Below, piece by piece: positions 1 to 9,751 of a DNA stretch of 64,000 nt. The stretch lies in assembly GCA_047967505.1 (NCBI GenBank), contig CM106539.1; one strand, written 5' to 3'. A model generated the notes under the pieces. That model was not told the DNA's origin, ran no database searches, and saw only the letters and a list, made by a program, of their open reading frames with translations. Each line of letters starts with the position of its first letter. Position 1 is the first letter of the stretch. A program made the translations under genes and the position numbers. The DNA comes from Dipteris shenzhenensis (taxonomy: Eukaryota > Polypodiophyta > Polypodiopsida > Gleicheniales).

Positions 1-521
1 TGACCTCGAATCAGAAAAATAAAGTCACCAAGGGCTTCTCCTTCTCTCGTAGCATATGATGCCCTCTCACCACACCGTGAAGGGCGTCTCAATCTGAGAC
101 AGTGCACTCTTGCACTTCCGGCTGTGCTACCTGCAGAGATTTGCTCCCAAACTCGAAAAAGGAAAGCAACGCTTGTCCTCTTACTAGGACACTGCGAACT
201 TGGTTTGCTTTCTTGAGCCCCTTACCACGAACAAGGCTTTGATACCATGTGAAGATAGTGGGAGAGAGGGAAGGAGTCTCACTTGCGGCTTTCTCACATG
301 CACAATGGGGGAATACACACAAAGGTGGAGGCTGAAAACAGTTTTTCTCTTCTTAGTTGTGAAAGCCAAAAGAACTCTAGTACAAAGAAATAGAAGAACC
401 CTATATGTGGGTCTCAAACCAAACTCAACTAACTAAGGTGGCATACTAATTGAGCCATGAACTAGTGTAGATAAGGATAGCTGTCGTCTAGCTATTATTG
501 GTGAGTGGTGTACCAACCGCA
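1..521 (-). mobile_element. Copia element B3, 5' leader and LTR, left part
   Basis: This is the 5' end of a minus-strand Ty1/copia element whose body lies left of the window. Positions 1-247 match the untranslated leader of element B2 (56855-57098), including the primer-binding site read on the minus strand (ends at 247, with one change). Positions 248-521 match the B-type LTR. The LTR is cut at 521 by element A and resumes at 5981-6058. The two parts sum to 352 bp, exactly the length of the intact B LTRs at 46461-46812 and 52609-52960. No coding sequence of B3 is in the window. Confidence 0.85.
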
Positions 522-819
522 TGTTGAGATATCAAGCTCTACCCCCGATATATCTCCTGGATGACTATCATTTATGTCACCGCCTATGTTAGTTGTACTC
601 GTGGTGTAGTTAGACTACCACGTATGTTTTTGGTTCGGGTTCACATATGAACCACGTATTCTAGGGTTTGACATATAGGGTATTTCCCTCTTCTATTGTA
701 TTGTTGTTGTGTGCAAAAGTGAAGAAAGGCTTCACCCTCCAACCTTGTGTCCTCTCTCTTTTGTGTGTTGTGAAGAAAGCTGAACTTGAGTCTCCTATCT
801 CTCTCCCTTATTCTTTACA
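522..819 (+). repeat. 5' LTR of copia element A
   Basis: 298-bp LTR beginning TGTTGAGATATC and ending TTTACA, repeated at 5678-5975. It contains the palindrome GGTTCACATATGAACC and ends in a pyrimidine-rich stretch. The first about 40 bp and last about 50 bp resemble the B-family LTR; the middle does not. Confidence 0.95.
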
Positions 820-831
820 TGGTATCAGAGC
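820..831 (+). other. Primer-binding site of element A
   Basis: TGGTATCAGAGC follows the 5' LTR directly. This is the usual plant copia site complementary to the 3' end of initiator tRNA-Met, where minus-strand cDNA synthesis starts. Confidence 0.9.
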
Positions 832-1396
832 CTTGTTCGTGGTAAGGAGCTCAAGAAAGAAAGCCAAGTTTGTGGTGTCCTTGTAAGAGGACCAGTGTTG
901 CTTTCCTATTTCGAGTTTGGGAGCAAATCTCTGCAGGTAGCATAGCCAGAAGTGCAGGAGTGCACTGTTTCAGATTGAGAGGCCCTTCGCGGTGTGGCGA
1001 GAGCGCAGTATATGCTGCGGGAGGGGCGAAGCCCTCGGTGACTTTATTTTTTTGATTTGAGGCCGTTTCGGGGCCCGTTTTGAAGGCGGAAGTTCTTCGC
1101 AGGCACTCAGAAAAAGGCCCTGTTTTTCGCTGTGCGACCACTGCGCGGCTAGTCGGTGGAAAGGTGCCACAGAAATTGCATCGTATGCCTGTGTGCAGAG
1201 ATATTGGGAGTTGCAGATTCATGCCTGTTGCCTGTTGATGCAAAATCGTCACTAGGAAGTGACTGTGTGGTGAAATACCACTTTCGTCAGTGTTGCAGAT
1301 CTGCCCCTGTGAGGCTTTTTGCAGAAGTTTTGCTATTTGCCCTTGTGAGGCATTTGCTGTGTTTACAGGTTGCTGTTGCAATTTGTGATTTGTAAA

Positions 1397-2290
1397 ATGT
1401 CTGAGAATCTGTCTACCATTGTCAGTGAGAAGCTTGACAAGAACAACTTCCAAGCATGGAAGTTCAGGATGACAAACTTCCTTATGGGAAAGGGAGTTTG
1501 GGAGTACATCAGTGGTGAAACTACAGAACTAGTTTTGGGTGCTGCTCCCACTCCTGGTGAATTGAAGGCCTTTAAAGAATGGCATGAAAAAGCCAGAAAA
1601 TGCCTGTATTGGCTGTCTGTTAGCATTTCAGATTCTATGATTGTGCATATACAGGATGTAGAGATGCCTAAGGAGGCATGGGATACATTGGTGAAGCTGT
1701 ATAGCACAAATACCAAAGCACGAAAGATGCAGCTAAAGCAGGAGTTGCACAATGTGCAAAGGAAAAATCTGAATATAAATGAGTATTCCTTGAAGGTGAA
1801 AGGCCTTGCAGATTCTCTTGCCTCCATTGGAGCACCTGTTGATGATGAGGACTTAGTTTCTGTGACCTTGAATGGTCTTGGGAAAGATTATGCACAGTTT
1901 CGGACATCCATTGGAGTCCGTGAAACATTTCCTGATTTTCAGGAACTTATTGCTCTCTTGCTGAGTGAAGAGCAAAGGAATGGTTGTTCAGCCACCTCAA
2001 CTTCTCAAGAGACTGCTTTCTACTCGAATACAGGTAGAGGCAGGGGTAGAGGAAGAGGCCGTTTTGGTGGCCGTGCAGGAAATCAGAACCAACAGCAACA
2101 ACAGGAAAACCAGTCCTATGGAGGAGGACGTGGTAGTTCTAGAGGCAGGGGAAGCCAAAGAGGCCGTGGTTCATGGCAAAGGAACCAGCAAGTAAATAGC
2201 AGCACAAAATGCTATTATTGTGGAAAGCCTAGACACAAGGAGAATACATGCTATAAAAAGCAGAATGACATCAAAAGTGGGAAGTTGTAG
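1397..2290 (+). CDS. gag: Copia A Gag (capsid/nucleocapsid)
   Basis: 297-residue Gag that packages the element RNA into virus-like particles in the cytoplasm. The start is ATG 1397, where the family-wide N-terminus (KLDKNNFQAWKFRMTNFLMG) begins shortly after. An alpha-helical UBN2/retrotran_gag region covers roughly residues 15-200. A Gly/Arg-rich RNA-binding stretch (GRGRGRGRF and similar) follows, then a CCHC zinc knuckle CYYCGKPRHKENTC near residue 272. The frame stops at TAG 2288-2290 where sister copy B1 has CAG, and continues open after it, so protease-integrase would need readthrough or the stop is a C-to-T mutation. Confidence 0.9.
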   Translation: MSENLSTIVSEKLDKNNFQAWKFRMTNFLMGKGVWEYISGETTELVLGAAPTPGELKAFKEWHEKARKCLYWLSVSISDSMIVHIQDVEMPKEAWDTLVKLYSTNTKARKMQLKQELHNVQRKNLNINEYSLKVKGLADSLASIGAPVDDEDLVSVTLNGLGKDYAQFRTSIGVRETFPDFQELIALLLSEEQRNGCSATSTSQETAFYSNTGRGRGRGRGRFGGRAGNQNQQQQQENQSYGGGRGSSRGRGSQRGRGSWQRNQQVNSSTKCYYCGKPRHKENTCYKKQNDIKSGKL

Positions 2291-3595
2291 CAAAGCAACT
2301 ATGCATCATCAAGTGGGCATGGTGACGACAGAAATGAGCACCTTTTTGTGATGCAGCATATGGTTAACTCCATGTCAGGAGATGCTGTAGCTTGCAATGA
2401 TGTTTGGTATGTTGATTCAGGTGCCTCTAACCACATGACCAGTCATGGTGAGTGGTTTCATGATGTTAGAAATTTGGATAAGCCAGGTTATGTTGAAACA
2501 GGTGATGATACTGTGCACCCAATTACGCAGGTTGGTAAAGTGCCATTGGCTATGCAGGATGGCAAAACGAAGTACTTGGCAGATGTACTTCATGTTCCAA
2601 AAATCACTAAGAACCTGGTTTCAGTTGGCCAGATGGTTGAGCAAGGTCTGCAGGTTAGATTTAATCCTGATGGATGCTTTGTTGAGGACTTGAAAAATAA
2701 GTGCCGCTTGGTTGCGAAAGGCAACAAAAATGGCAGAATGTTCACCTTGGATGTTGATATGCCTGACATGAAAGCTGCTATGTTTGCGCATGGGAGAGGT
2801 GTCATTGCAGATATTGAGATATGGCACAAGCGCATTGGGCACGTGAATATACAAAGGCTGAAATCTATGCAAACGAAAAACATTGTTGCAGGTTTGCCTA
2901 AATTCAGAGTTGAGGGAATGCAAAAGGTATGTGAAGCATGCCAAATGGGTAAGCAGGCCAGACATGCATTTCCCAAAAATGCTAAGGTGAGTAGAAGACC
3001 TTTGGAAGTGATCCATTCAGATGTTTGGACAACCAAAGCTGCTTCTATTGGTGGATGCCATTATTATGTGACGTTTATTGATGACTACACTAGGAAGGTG
3101 TGGATTTATTTTATGAAGCACAAAAGTGAAGTGTTCAGCCATTTCAAGGCTTTTAAGGCCATGGTTGAAAAAGAGAAAGGTGTGCATATTAAAGTGCTAA
3201 GATCTGATGGAGGGGGAGAGTACTTTTCAGAAGAATTTTCTGAATATCTGAAAGAACAGGGAATTCAAAGGAAGTACTCATGCAGGTCTACCCCTCAGCA
3301 GAATGGGGTTGCAGAAAGGAAGAACAGGCATATTGCAGAAGTAGGACGGGCGATCCTAAATGAGAAAAACATGCCTGATTATTTTTGGGCTGAAGCAGTA
3401 GCAACTGCTATTTATATTATGAACAGAACCCCCACTGCAACCGTCCATGGCATGACGCCTGAAGAAATGTATATAGGCCAAAAACCAGATATTTCTCACT
3501 TGAAGGTATTTGGTTGCATAGCTTATGTTCATGTTCCTGATGAGAAGCATCTTTATTGGATATGCTCTGCACCAGAAAGGGTATCACTGTTATAA
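2291..3595 (+). pseudogene. pol: Copia A protease and integrase part of polyprotein
   Basis: Continues the Gag frame after the TAG at 2288. Aspartic protease signature WYVDSGASNHMT lies near 2405-2440. The GAG-pre-integrase zinc region (HKRIGH ... CEAC) lies near 2825-2945. The integrase core shows all three acidic residues: HSDVW, RSDGGGEY and the E of NGVAERKN. After KVFGCIAYVHVPDE the frame is lost: about 30 bp present in copy B1 (encoding the LRSKLDPKAKK region) are missing, and translation runs out of frame to a stop at 3593-3595. Integrase would otherwise insert the cDNA into the genome. Confidence 0.88.
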
Positions 3596-5720
3596 CCCTT
3601 CCACCCGCAAAATGCAAGTGAGCACAGATGTTGTTTTTGATGAAATGAGTAGCTGGTATGCACCAACTGTTATGGTAGGAGATGCAGATGCAGGAAATGG
3701 GAATGCTGCAATAAATGCAGAGCAGCAATCTCAAGCCTTGAGTGGACCCAGAGAGTCCTCTACTAGTGGATCTAATGCATGGACAGGGAGATTGAGATCT
3801 AGTGAATCGTCACATGGCAGCCCCGATAGTGTTGTGCAGGTATCACATAAGGGAAAAGAAAAAGTAGACCATGCTCCAGTGTTTGATGTGTCTGCTGGTA
3901 GCTCTGATGTTGATGGAGAGTCAAGCAGCTCTGAAATGAGCCTTGATGAGGAACTTGGGATTCCTTCTGTTGTTACACCTGGTGCAAGGAAAAGCAGGCA
4001 TGATTTAAAGACTCCTGCAACTGATCCAGTTGTACGGAGGTCCACTCGTATTAAGTATCCAGTTGACAGGCTGAGATATGATGGGTATACAGCACATCAC
4101 TATGCTTATATGGTCAAGGTTCTAGAGGAGCCAGAGCCCACATGTTTTGAGGATGCAGCAGGGCATAAAAATTGGGAAGCAGCTATGGATGAAGAGATGG
4201 CTGCCTTGGATGCAAACCACACTTGGGATTTGATGCCTTTGCCTCATGATAAGAAGGCTATTGGCTGCAAGTGGGTTTACAAAGTAAAGCACAATGCTGA
4301 TGGGTCTGTTAGCAGGTACAAGGCAAGATTGGTTGCCAAAGGTTTTGCGCAGACATATGGAATTGACTATGAGGAAACTTTCAGCCCAGTTGCAAGGATG
4401 GCAACCGTGAGAGCAGTAATTGCTATGGCTGCTGCAAAGGGATGGTCTTTGCATCAGATGGATGTGAAAAATGCCTTCTTGCATGGTGATTTGCAGGAAG
4501 AGGTTTATATGATGCAGCCAGAAGGTTATGAGGATAATTCACACCCCGATTTCATATGCAGGTTGCGCAAAGCCTTGTATGGCTTAAAACAGGCGCCGAG
4601 GGCATGGTCAGACAAGATAGGGCAATATCTTGTCACTATTGGATTTCAGATTTCCAATTCAGATTTTTCACTTTATGTGAAAAGGACAAATAGAGGGATT
4701 GTGCTTGTAGTCATCTATGTTGATGACTTGATTATTACAGGTGATAGTGATGCAGACATTAATGAAGTGAAGCTGCTGTTGAAGCAGAAATTTGAGATGA
4801 AGGATTTGGGAGAGCTGCGTTACTTCTTGGGCATTGAGGTTATTAGATCCCCGAGTGGGATATGGCTGTTGCAAAGGCAATACGGTTTGGACATGCTGTC
4901 CAAATATGGGATGACAGGCTGTAAGCCTATCTCTGTTCCATTGGAGCAGAATGTGAAGCTCAATGCAGAGACAGGTGAGCTTCTTGAAGATATTACTATG
5001 TACAGGCGCATAGTAGGTAGCTTGATTTACATGACTATAGCCAGACCAGATTTGAGCTATGCTGTGGGGCTGGTGAGTCAGTTTATGCAGGCACCGAGGA
5101 AGCCACATTTGGATGCGGCTAGGCGCATACTGCGGTATGTGAAGTCCACATTGCATTATGGACTGTTTTATGAAGCTGGGTGTGCATTACAGGTACATGG
5201 ATACACAGATGCTGACTGGGCTGGTAGTGTCTCAGATAGGAGATCTACTAGTGGTTTTATGTTTTCCCTTGGGAGTGGTGCCATCAGTTGGAGCAGTAAG
5301 AAGCAGCCAACAGTTGCCTTGTTGAGCACAGAGGCTGAGTACAGGGGTGCAGCAATGGCTGCATGTGAGGTAGCTTGGTTACGGAAGCTACTTGCAGATA
5401 TGGGACAGTCAATTCATGCAGCAGTTGTCATTCATTGTGACAACATTAGCAGCATCATGCTTGCTAATAACCCAGTTTATCATGCTAGAATGAAGAACAT
5501 TGAGGTGCATTATCACTTTGTGAGAGAGAAGGTTCTAGCTGGTGAGATTGATCTTGTCTATGTCAGCACTGAGGAGCAGGTGGCTGATATTTTTACGAAG
5601 GCATTGGGTACCGATAAGCTTCGCAGATTTAGGAGCTTGCTTGGTGTACGTGAGATGGATTTGAGCTTGAGGGGGAGTGTTGAGATATCAAGCTCTACCC
5701 CCGATATATCTCCTGGATGA
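3543..5720 (+). CDS. pol: Copia A reverse transcriptase and RNase H
   Basis: The second half of the polyprotein, open for over 720 codons in the frame entered after the deletion near 3543. The integrase tail gives CYNPSTRK. The reverse transcriptase (RVT_2) begins near 4165 with GCKWVYKVKHNADGS and holds the catalytic VIYVDDLIITG near 4710-4742. The copia RNase H follows: YTDADWAGS, the LSTEAEYRG segment, then CDNISSI and VHYHFVREKV. The stop at 5718-5720 falls inside the 3' LTR. The true N-terminus would be made as part of the upstream polyprotein; there is no independent start. Confidence 0.9.
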   Translation, partial: RSIFIGYALHQKGYHCYNPSTRKMQVSTDVVFDEMSSWYAPTVMVGDADAGNGNAAINAEQQSQALSGPRESSTSGSNAWTGRLRSSESSHGSPDSVVQVSHKGKEKVDHAPVFDVSAGSSDVDGESSSSEMSLDEELGIPSVVTPGARKSRHDLKTPATDPVVRRSTRIKYPVDRLRYDGYTAHHYAYMVKVLEEPEPTCFEDAAGHKNWEAAMDEEMAALDANHTWDLMPLPHDKKAIGCKWVYKVKHNADGSVSRYKARLVAKGFAQTYGIDYEETFSPVARMATVRAVIAMAAAKGWSLHQMDVKNAFLHGDLQEEVYMMQPEGYEDNSHPDFICRLRKALYGLKQAPRAWSDKIGQYLVTIGFQISNSDFSLYVKRTNRGIVLVVIYVDDLIITGDSDADINEVKLLLKQKFEMKDLGELRYFLGIEVIRSPSGIWLLQRQYGLDMLSKYGMTGCKPISVPLEQNVKLNAETGELLEDITMYRRIVGSLIYMTIARPDLSYAVGLVSQFMQAPRKPHLDAARRILRYVKSTLHYGLFYEAGCALQVHGYTDADWAGSVSDRRSTSGFMFSLGSGAISWSSKKQPTVALLSTEAEYRGAAMAACEVAWLRKLLADMGQSIHAAVVIHCDNISSIMLANNPVYHARMKNIEVHYHFVREKVLAGEIDLVYVSTEEQVADIFTKALGTDKLRRFRSLLGVREMDLSLRGSVEISSSTPDISPG
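5668..5677 (+). other. Polypurine tract of element A
   Basis: The purine run GAGGGGGAG directly precedes the 3' LTR and is the expected plus-strand DNA primer of a copia element. The same sequence precedes the LTR in B1 (46452-46460) and, on the minus strand, in B2 and C. Confidence 0.85.
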
Positions 5721-5975
5721 CTATCATTTATGTCACCGCCTATGTTAGTTGTACTCGTGGTGTAGTTAGACTACCACGTATGTTTTTAGTTTGGGTTCAC
5801 ATATGAACCACGTATTCTAGGGTTTGACATATAGGGTATTTCCCTCTTCTATTGTATTGTTGTTGTGTGCAAAAGTGAAGAAAGGCTTCACCCTCCAACC
5901 TTGTGTCCTCTCTCTTTTGTGTGTTGTGAAGAAAGTTGAACTTGAGTCTCCTATCTCTCTCCCTTATTCTTTACA
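5678..5975 (+). repeat. 3' LTR of copia element A
   Basis: 298 bp, same ends and length as the 5' LTR. The three differences I find are transitions: two in the GGTTCGGG/AGTTTGGG segment and one in GAAAGCTG/GAAAGTTG. Confidence 0.95.
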
Positions 5976-5980
5976 CTGCA

Positions 5981-6058
5981 TCTGTAGCTAACAAGTCGGT
6001 GACATAAATGCACAATGGTCACCCTGGCATATCACGAGTGGAGCTCGATATCTCAACA
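5981..6058 (-). repeat. Copia B3 5' LTR, right part
   Basis: The 78 bp that complete the B-type LTR broken at 521, ending at the reverse complement of TGTTGAGATATC. The element's outer edge is 6058. No purine tract follows, which confirms this is the outer end of a 5' LTR on the minus strand. Confidence 0.85.
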
Positions 6059-6400
6059 CTTCAAGCATCATACCCAAGGTCTACATGAGGAGGAAAAGGT
6101 TGAAATTTCTAGGAGTGTTATTGAGCACCCATTATTTTGAGAGCTGTAGGGTTCATGTTCACAGGCGGTTGCAGATCATGAAAAAGGTTTATTGATAAGC
6201 GGCCTTCAAAACACCCTCAAGTACATGAAAAATCCCAAAAGCTCTAAAGAGTTGTTTCTGAAGAGGGCGAGCATGATGATGGTCATGAATACCAAAGCCC
6301 AAGTCAGGAAACCAAATATTGTGGCTGCATCAAGTCTTCTAGGTGTGCATTGTAGCAACTTCCATGCTGTTAGATCCCAAATTTGTTAGGAGATGATACT
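6059..6400 (+). pseudogene. Transposase E, N-terminal piece
   Basis: The first recognisable piece of a decayed transposase gene. From about 6150 one frame reads ...NTLKYMKNPKSSKELF and ...VAASSLLGVHCSNFHAVRSQIC, then a TAG at 6387-6389, then EMI. That frame continues on the far side of element G as PLHLCA. I recognise no domain in this piece alone. It is assigned by its continuous frame into the 8427-8615 piece, whose ITEEVKELVLSF and SNTCVSPNKKESVK look like the DNA-binding-side region of a transposase. It could extend left of 6059, where B3 now interrupts. Confidence 0.55.
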
Positions 6401-6653
6401 TGTAGAGTCAAATTGATGTATGGGTGTGTGCCTAAGGGCTAGGAGTCCTATGCTAGGAGTGTGTCCTAGAGTTAGGTGAATTAGGTGTGTGAGTTGGAGG
6501 TCTAGTGACCTCACCTGTGATGTTAGAAGAGAAGGTTGCCCAACATATAAATGAGGCCCTTGTACTTGCTTATGGATCATCAATCAAAATCCGCACAATT
6601 GTTGCCTCAGATTCATGCTTCGTGTCTCTCTTCCTTTCTCCTTGGTTACTTCA
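6401..6653 (+). repeat. 5' LTR of element G
   Basis: 253 bp, TGTAGAGTCAAATTG to TTACTTCA. It includes CATATAAATGAGG, a likely TATA box, about 100 bp from its 3' end. Confidence 0.88.
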
Positions 6654-8175
6654 TGTGGTATCAGAGCCACCTTGAAGCTCCTGCTTGATGGCATTCCTCT
6701 CCCCACACAAATTTGCTTTGTTTCCTCATCGCTACCCAATGTGATGCTTTTGCTCAGCAACTGCTTCAGCCTACATCTTTTGATCGCCATTATGCTGGAG
6801 CTCTTTCACATGCCTTTGGTCTTGCTGGTCAGCCTGACAATTGATCCAAGGTTATCAAGTTTCCTTGTAATGTTCTAAAAATGCATCACTTGCTAGGCCG
6901 CCTATGAATCAAAATTGTGCGACAATTTTGAAGACAAAGTTGGCAAGATGTATGCATTTGCTTTTGCGGTCCTGGCAACACAATTCGGTAGAGAACTATT
7001 TCCTGGTCTTCTTAACTAAAACCTGCTGCTCAGATTGTGCTACTGCCCATATCTACATGGATCTACTCTGAAGGTGAAATGCTTGGCATCACGGTAGAGT
7101 CATCTGATGGGGACTTTGCGATACAATTTGGAGATGGAAGCCACTGGAGGCAGCAAAAATTGAATTTCCTATCATGGTTGAGTATAGTTAGTTGCTACAA
7201 GCCTCAACCAATGGAGATAAGAAAATTATGTCATCTGAGTGAATCTAGTCATTGTCGTCACCTAATTCCTGGTCATCTTTGGCAACATTTATGTTTACAA
7301 GCATCGATTATGTTATGATCATCCTTCTTGTCCGCACTAAGAACCCTTGTCTATCTAGCGTCAAGATTCTTAATCAATTGTAGTAGATAAACAAACTTTT
7401 GGCCATATGTGTTGTCTTCAAGCAACTATCTTCTAAAGCTCGATCCATCCCTCTTTAACACCTCAATATGTGACTTAATTCCAAAAGGCTGCAATTGTTA
7501 CAAATATACCACATTGGAGACAGATTTCGCTCAAATTTTTGGGGCTTTAAATGCCAATTTCTTCTTCCTTGGTCAGAATGAAGCTCATAGCATGTAAATT
7601 TTGGGGATTTTTGGAATATCTACACAAATCAATCTCTAAATTGCACCTCTATCTGGGCATTTTGTTACATTCATCTCATTTGAGGCTCTATATCCCTTGA
7701 CCAAGACTTTGAGAGTCATGCAATGATTGCTCCACTCAGCTACTCCTATGGACTTTATCGACACACTCTTTGAGGACGTTCACACTGAGTACTTCATCGA
7801 CATGAAGTTGCAGGATGTGCATACCTTTGTATGCAGCAACTATGCAGAGGACAACTCTCATTTTGAGAGATCTATTTTAATAAGCTTGATGCGCTAGGGT
7901 ACTTTGCCCTTGCTATATGCATAAAATGAATGAAATAAAGTGTTTTGTGTGTGTCAAAATAATGGTACTTTGCCATGGGTAGTCCTCCTAAAATGATTGT
8001 ATTGGGTTTTGAGTGTTTTTAAGATGTCTAGGTCCTAGGTTATTTTGATTGGGGCCAGGACTTGGAGCATCCCAGATAATACTATCGAGAGAGGATTGAG
8101 ATATTGGTAGGGGCCATCATGGAGCATCCCATGTACTATTGCCGAGGGATGAGGTCATCAATTTGTGGGGGGGTA

Positions 8176-8426
8176 TGTAGAGTCAAATTGACGTATGGGT
8201 GTGTGCCTAGGGGCTAGGAGTCCTACGCTAGGAGTGTGTCCTAGAGTTAGGTGAATTAGATGTGTGAGTTGGAGGTCTAGTGACCTCACCTGTGATGTCA
8301 AAAGAGAAGGTTGCCCAGCCTATAAATGAGGCCCTTGTATTTGCTTATGGATCATCAATCAAAATCTACAACTATTGCCTCAGATTCATGCTTTGTTTTG
8401 CTCTTCCTTTCTCCTTGGTTCCTTCA
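8176..8426 (+). repeat. 3' LTR of element G
   Basis: 251 bp, TGTAGAGTCAAATTG to TTCCTTCA. It differs from the 5' LTR at more than ten positions and by small indels, so this insertion is clearly older than element A. Confidence 0.88.
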
Positions 8427-8615
8427 ATACCACTGCATTTGTGTGCATGACAACCACGCATAAAGGGTGCAATTACAGAAGAGGTGAAGGAGTTAGTTCT
8501 ATCATTCTAGACCAGTAATACATGTGTCTCGCCCAATAAGAAGGAGTCTGTCAAAAGCATACACAGAGAAAGACTTGCAGGTAACACCCAGTGCATTTTC
8601 TTGAGTAGCCTTAGG
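8427..8615 (+). pseudogene. Transposase E, second piece
   Basis: Continues the frame of the 6059-6400 piece after element G: PLHLCA, a TGA, QPRIKGAITEEVKELVLSF, a TAG, then SNTCVSPNKKESVK. The frame is then lost; an alternative frame reads HPVHFLE near 8590-8612. An intron probably begins near 8580-8615 and continues to about 26306, where the next coding piece starts. The family appears to carry an FW..(S/T)T.VSPN.K motif here, but I cannot name it more precisely. Confidence 0.55.
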
Positions 8616-8972
8616 TTGGTGATATTCCTTCAGGTTGTATCCCTTCAAGAATCATAAGCTCATTCCTTACTTCTCTATGTATGTTGTTAACAAGTTGATT
8701 GTGGCTTTTAGGTTTTGTTTTCATTAGCTACATGTTGGCTACCATTATGAGTTGCTATAAATAAGTACCTATTCATTATTGTTGTGTTGTTAGACGATTG
8801 CTACTCTACCTTTCGATACATGGTGGCTACCATGGCCTGAATTGCTATGACTTGCTATGACTACTTACCAAATGATGTGATTAGCTACCAAGTGGTGCCA
8901 GTAGCACTCAAGTTGGAGTGAACAGAGTGGTGGTTACGTAATAATTAAGTACTAGCTACCACATCTATTAAC
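8616..8972. repeat. Presumed E intron with GCTACC-type repeats
   Basis: No gene seen. From about 8720 it carries loosely repeated TGGCTACC / GCTACCAAGTGG / GCTACCACATC segments related to arrays at 24720-25290, 46925-47110 and 49610-51190. Transposon D is inserted at its right end. Confidence 0.6.
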
Positions 8973-8976
8973 TATG

Positions 8977-9001
8977 AACACTTATTTCATTAATTTTGGA
9001 C
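8977..9001 (+). repeat. Left TIR of transposon D
   Basis: 25 bp beginning AACACTTATTTCATTAATTT, an exact inverted match to 24624-24648. Imperfect inverted similarity (TACTTTTGGACTA) continues further in on both sides. Confidence 0.85.
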
Positions 9002-9543
9002 TCATATGTCTACTTTTGGACTATTCCTTAAAATCCTTCCCAACTGAAAAGTTTACTTTATGAAACTGTCATTCGAGAATCAAAAGTTTACTTTCTGGCA
9101 CTATCATTTTCACATAAGACATTTCAAAATATCTCTCTACAATGTTGTACAAATAATGCAAAAACTACTATTAAATCCTAAATTTGTATTTCTTGTTTAT
9201 AAGAATCATATTCTTAAAATAAAAAATCCGAGTTATTAGTTTAAATCCATGAAAAACCATGCTATTGAGGATTCACAACATTTTAAAAATGTATACATAA
9301 GAGACCTGTAAGACTTTTTTTACTTTCAATGCAGAAAACTATAACACTCTTGAATATTCAAGAAATTAAAAGGTTTATATACACATGAGACATGATGGAA
9401 GCCTCTTTTGTACTCCAAAAAATAGCAATAGCTATGCTTGCAATTTTACATTATCATGTCATAAGTTTTACAACAAATATTGCTCTGGATGAGTCTTTGT
9501 ACAAAGGATCTCCTGTGGCCTTTTCAATAATTTAATTTTTCCT
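9002..9543. other. AT-rich non-coding end of transposon D
   Basis: No gene, RNA or clear repeat seen. AT-rich subterminal sequence lying downstream of the transposase gene. Confidence 0.5.
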
Positions 9544-9751
9544 TTACAATGAGTTTAGTACAAATGGGCGATCCAAACATTTGCTTGTTTGAATGTCCTT
9601 TTCTATCATGATCACAGAAATGAGCGATCCAAACATTTGCTTGTTCAGAATGTCCTTTCTGTTGTCACTTGTCGCTTGGGTGCCATCTTCATTCACTCTC
9701 ATCTGACAACCACCACCACCTTCACTCTTTCTCGATATTTGAATGGTGTTA

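Larger units (their letters stand above)
522..5975 (+). mobile_element. Ty1/copia retrotransposon A, nearly intact
   Basis: A complete LTR retrotransposon: two 298-bp LTRs that I see differing at three sites (all transitions), a primer-binding site just after the 5' LTR, a purine tract just before the 3' LTR, and the copia gene order gag, protease, integrase, reverse transcriptase, RNase H. It sits inside the 5' LTR of minus-strand element B3. Flanking 5-mers CCGCA (517-521) and CTGCA (5976-5980) are a target duplication with one mismatch. The few LTR differences suggest a recent insertion, but the polyprotein carries one in-frame TAG and one frameshifting deletion, so this copy is probably not autonomous. 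Confidence 0.95.
6401..8426 (+). mobile_element. Non-autonomous LTR retrotransposon G
   Basis: A 2.03-kb element with LTRs at 6401-6653 and 8176-8426, a primer-binding site TGGTATCAGAGC at 6656, and a G-rich purine tract at about 8163-8175. The flanking 5-mers ATACT (6396-6400) and ATACC (8427-8431) are a near-perfect target duplication. The 1.5-kb interior holds only short random-looking frames and no gag, protease, integrase or reverse transcriptase motif, so it must borrow proteins from another element (TRIM/LARD-like). The TG...CA ends and Met-type primer site suggest a copia helper. Confidence 0.88.

Noticed and set aside
851-1453. 200-codon minus-strand frame over the copia A leader
   Set aside because: Antisense to the leader and Gag start; parallel antisense frames occur in B1 and B2 only because the DNA is homologous.
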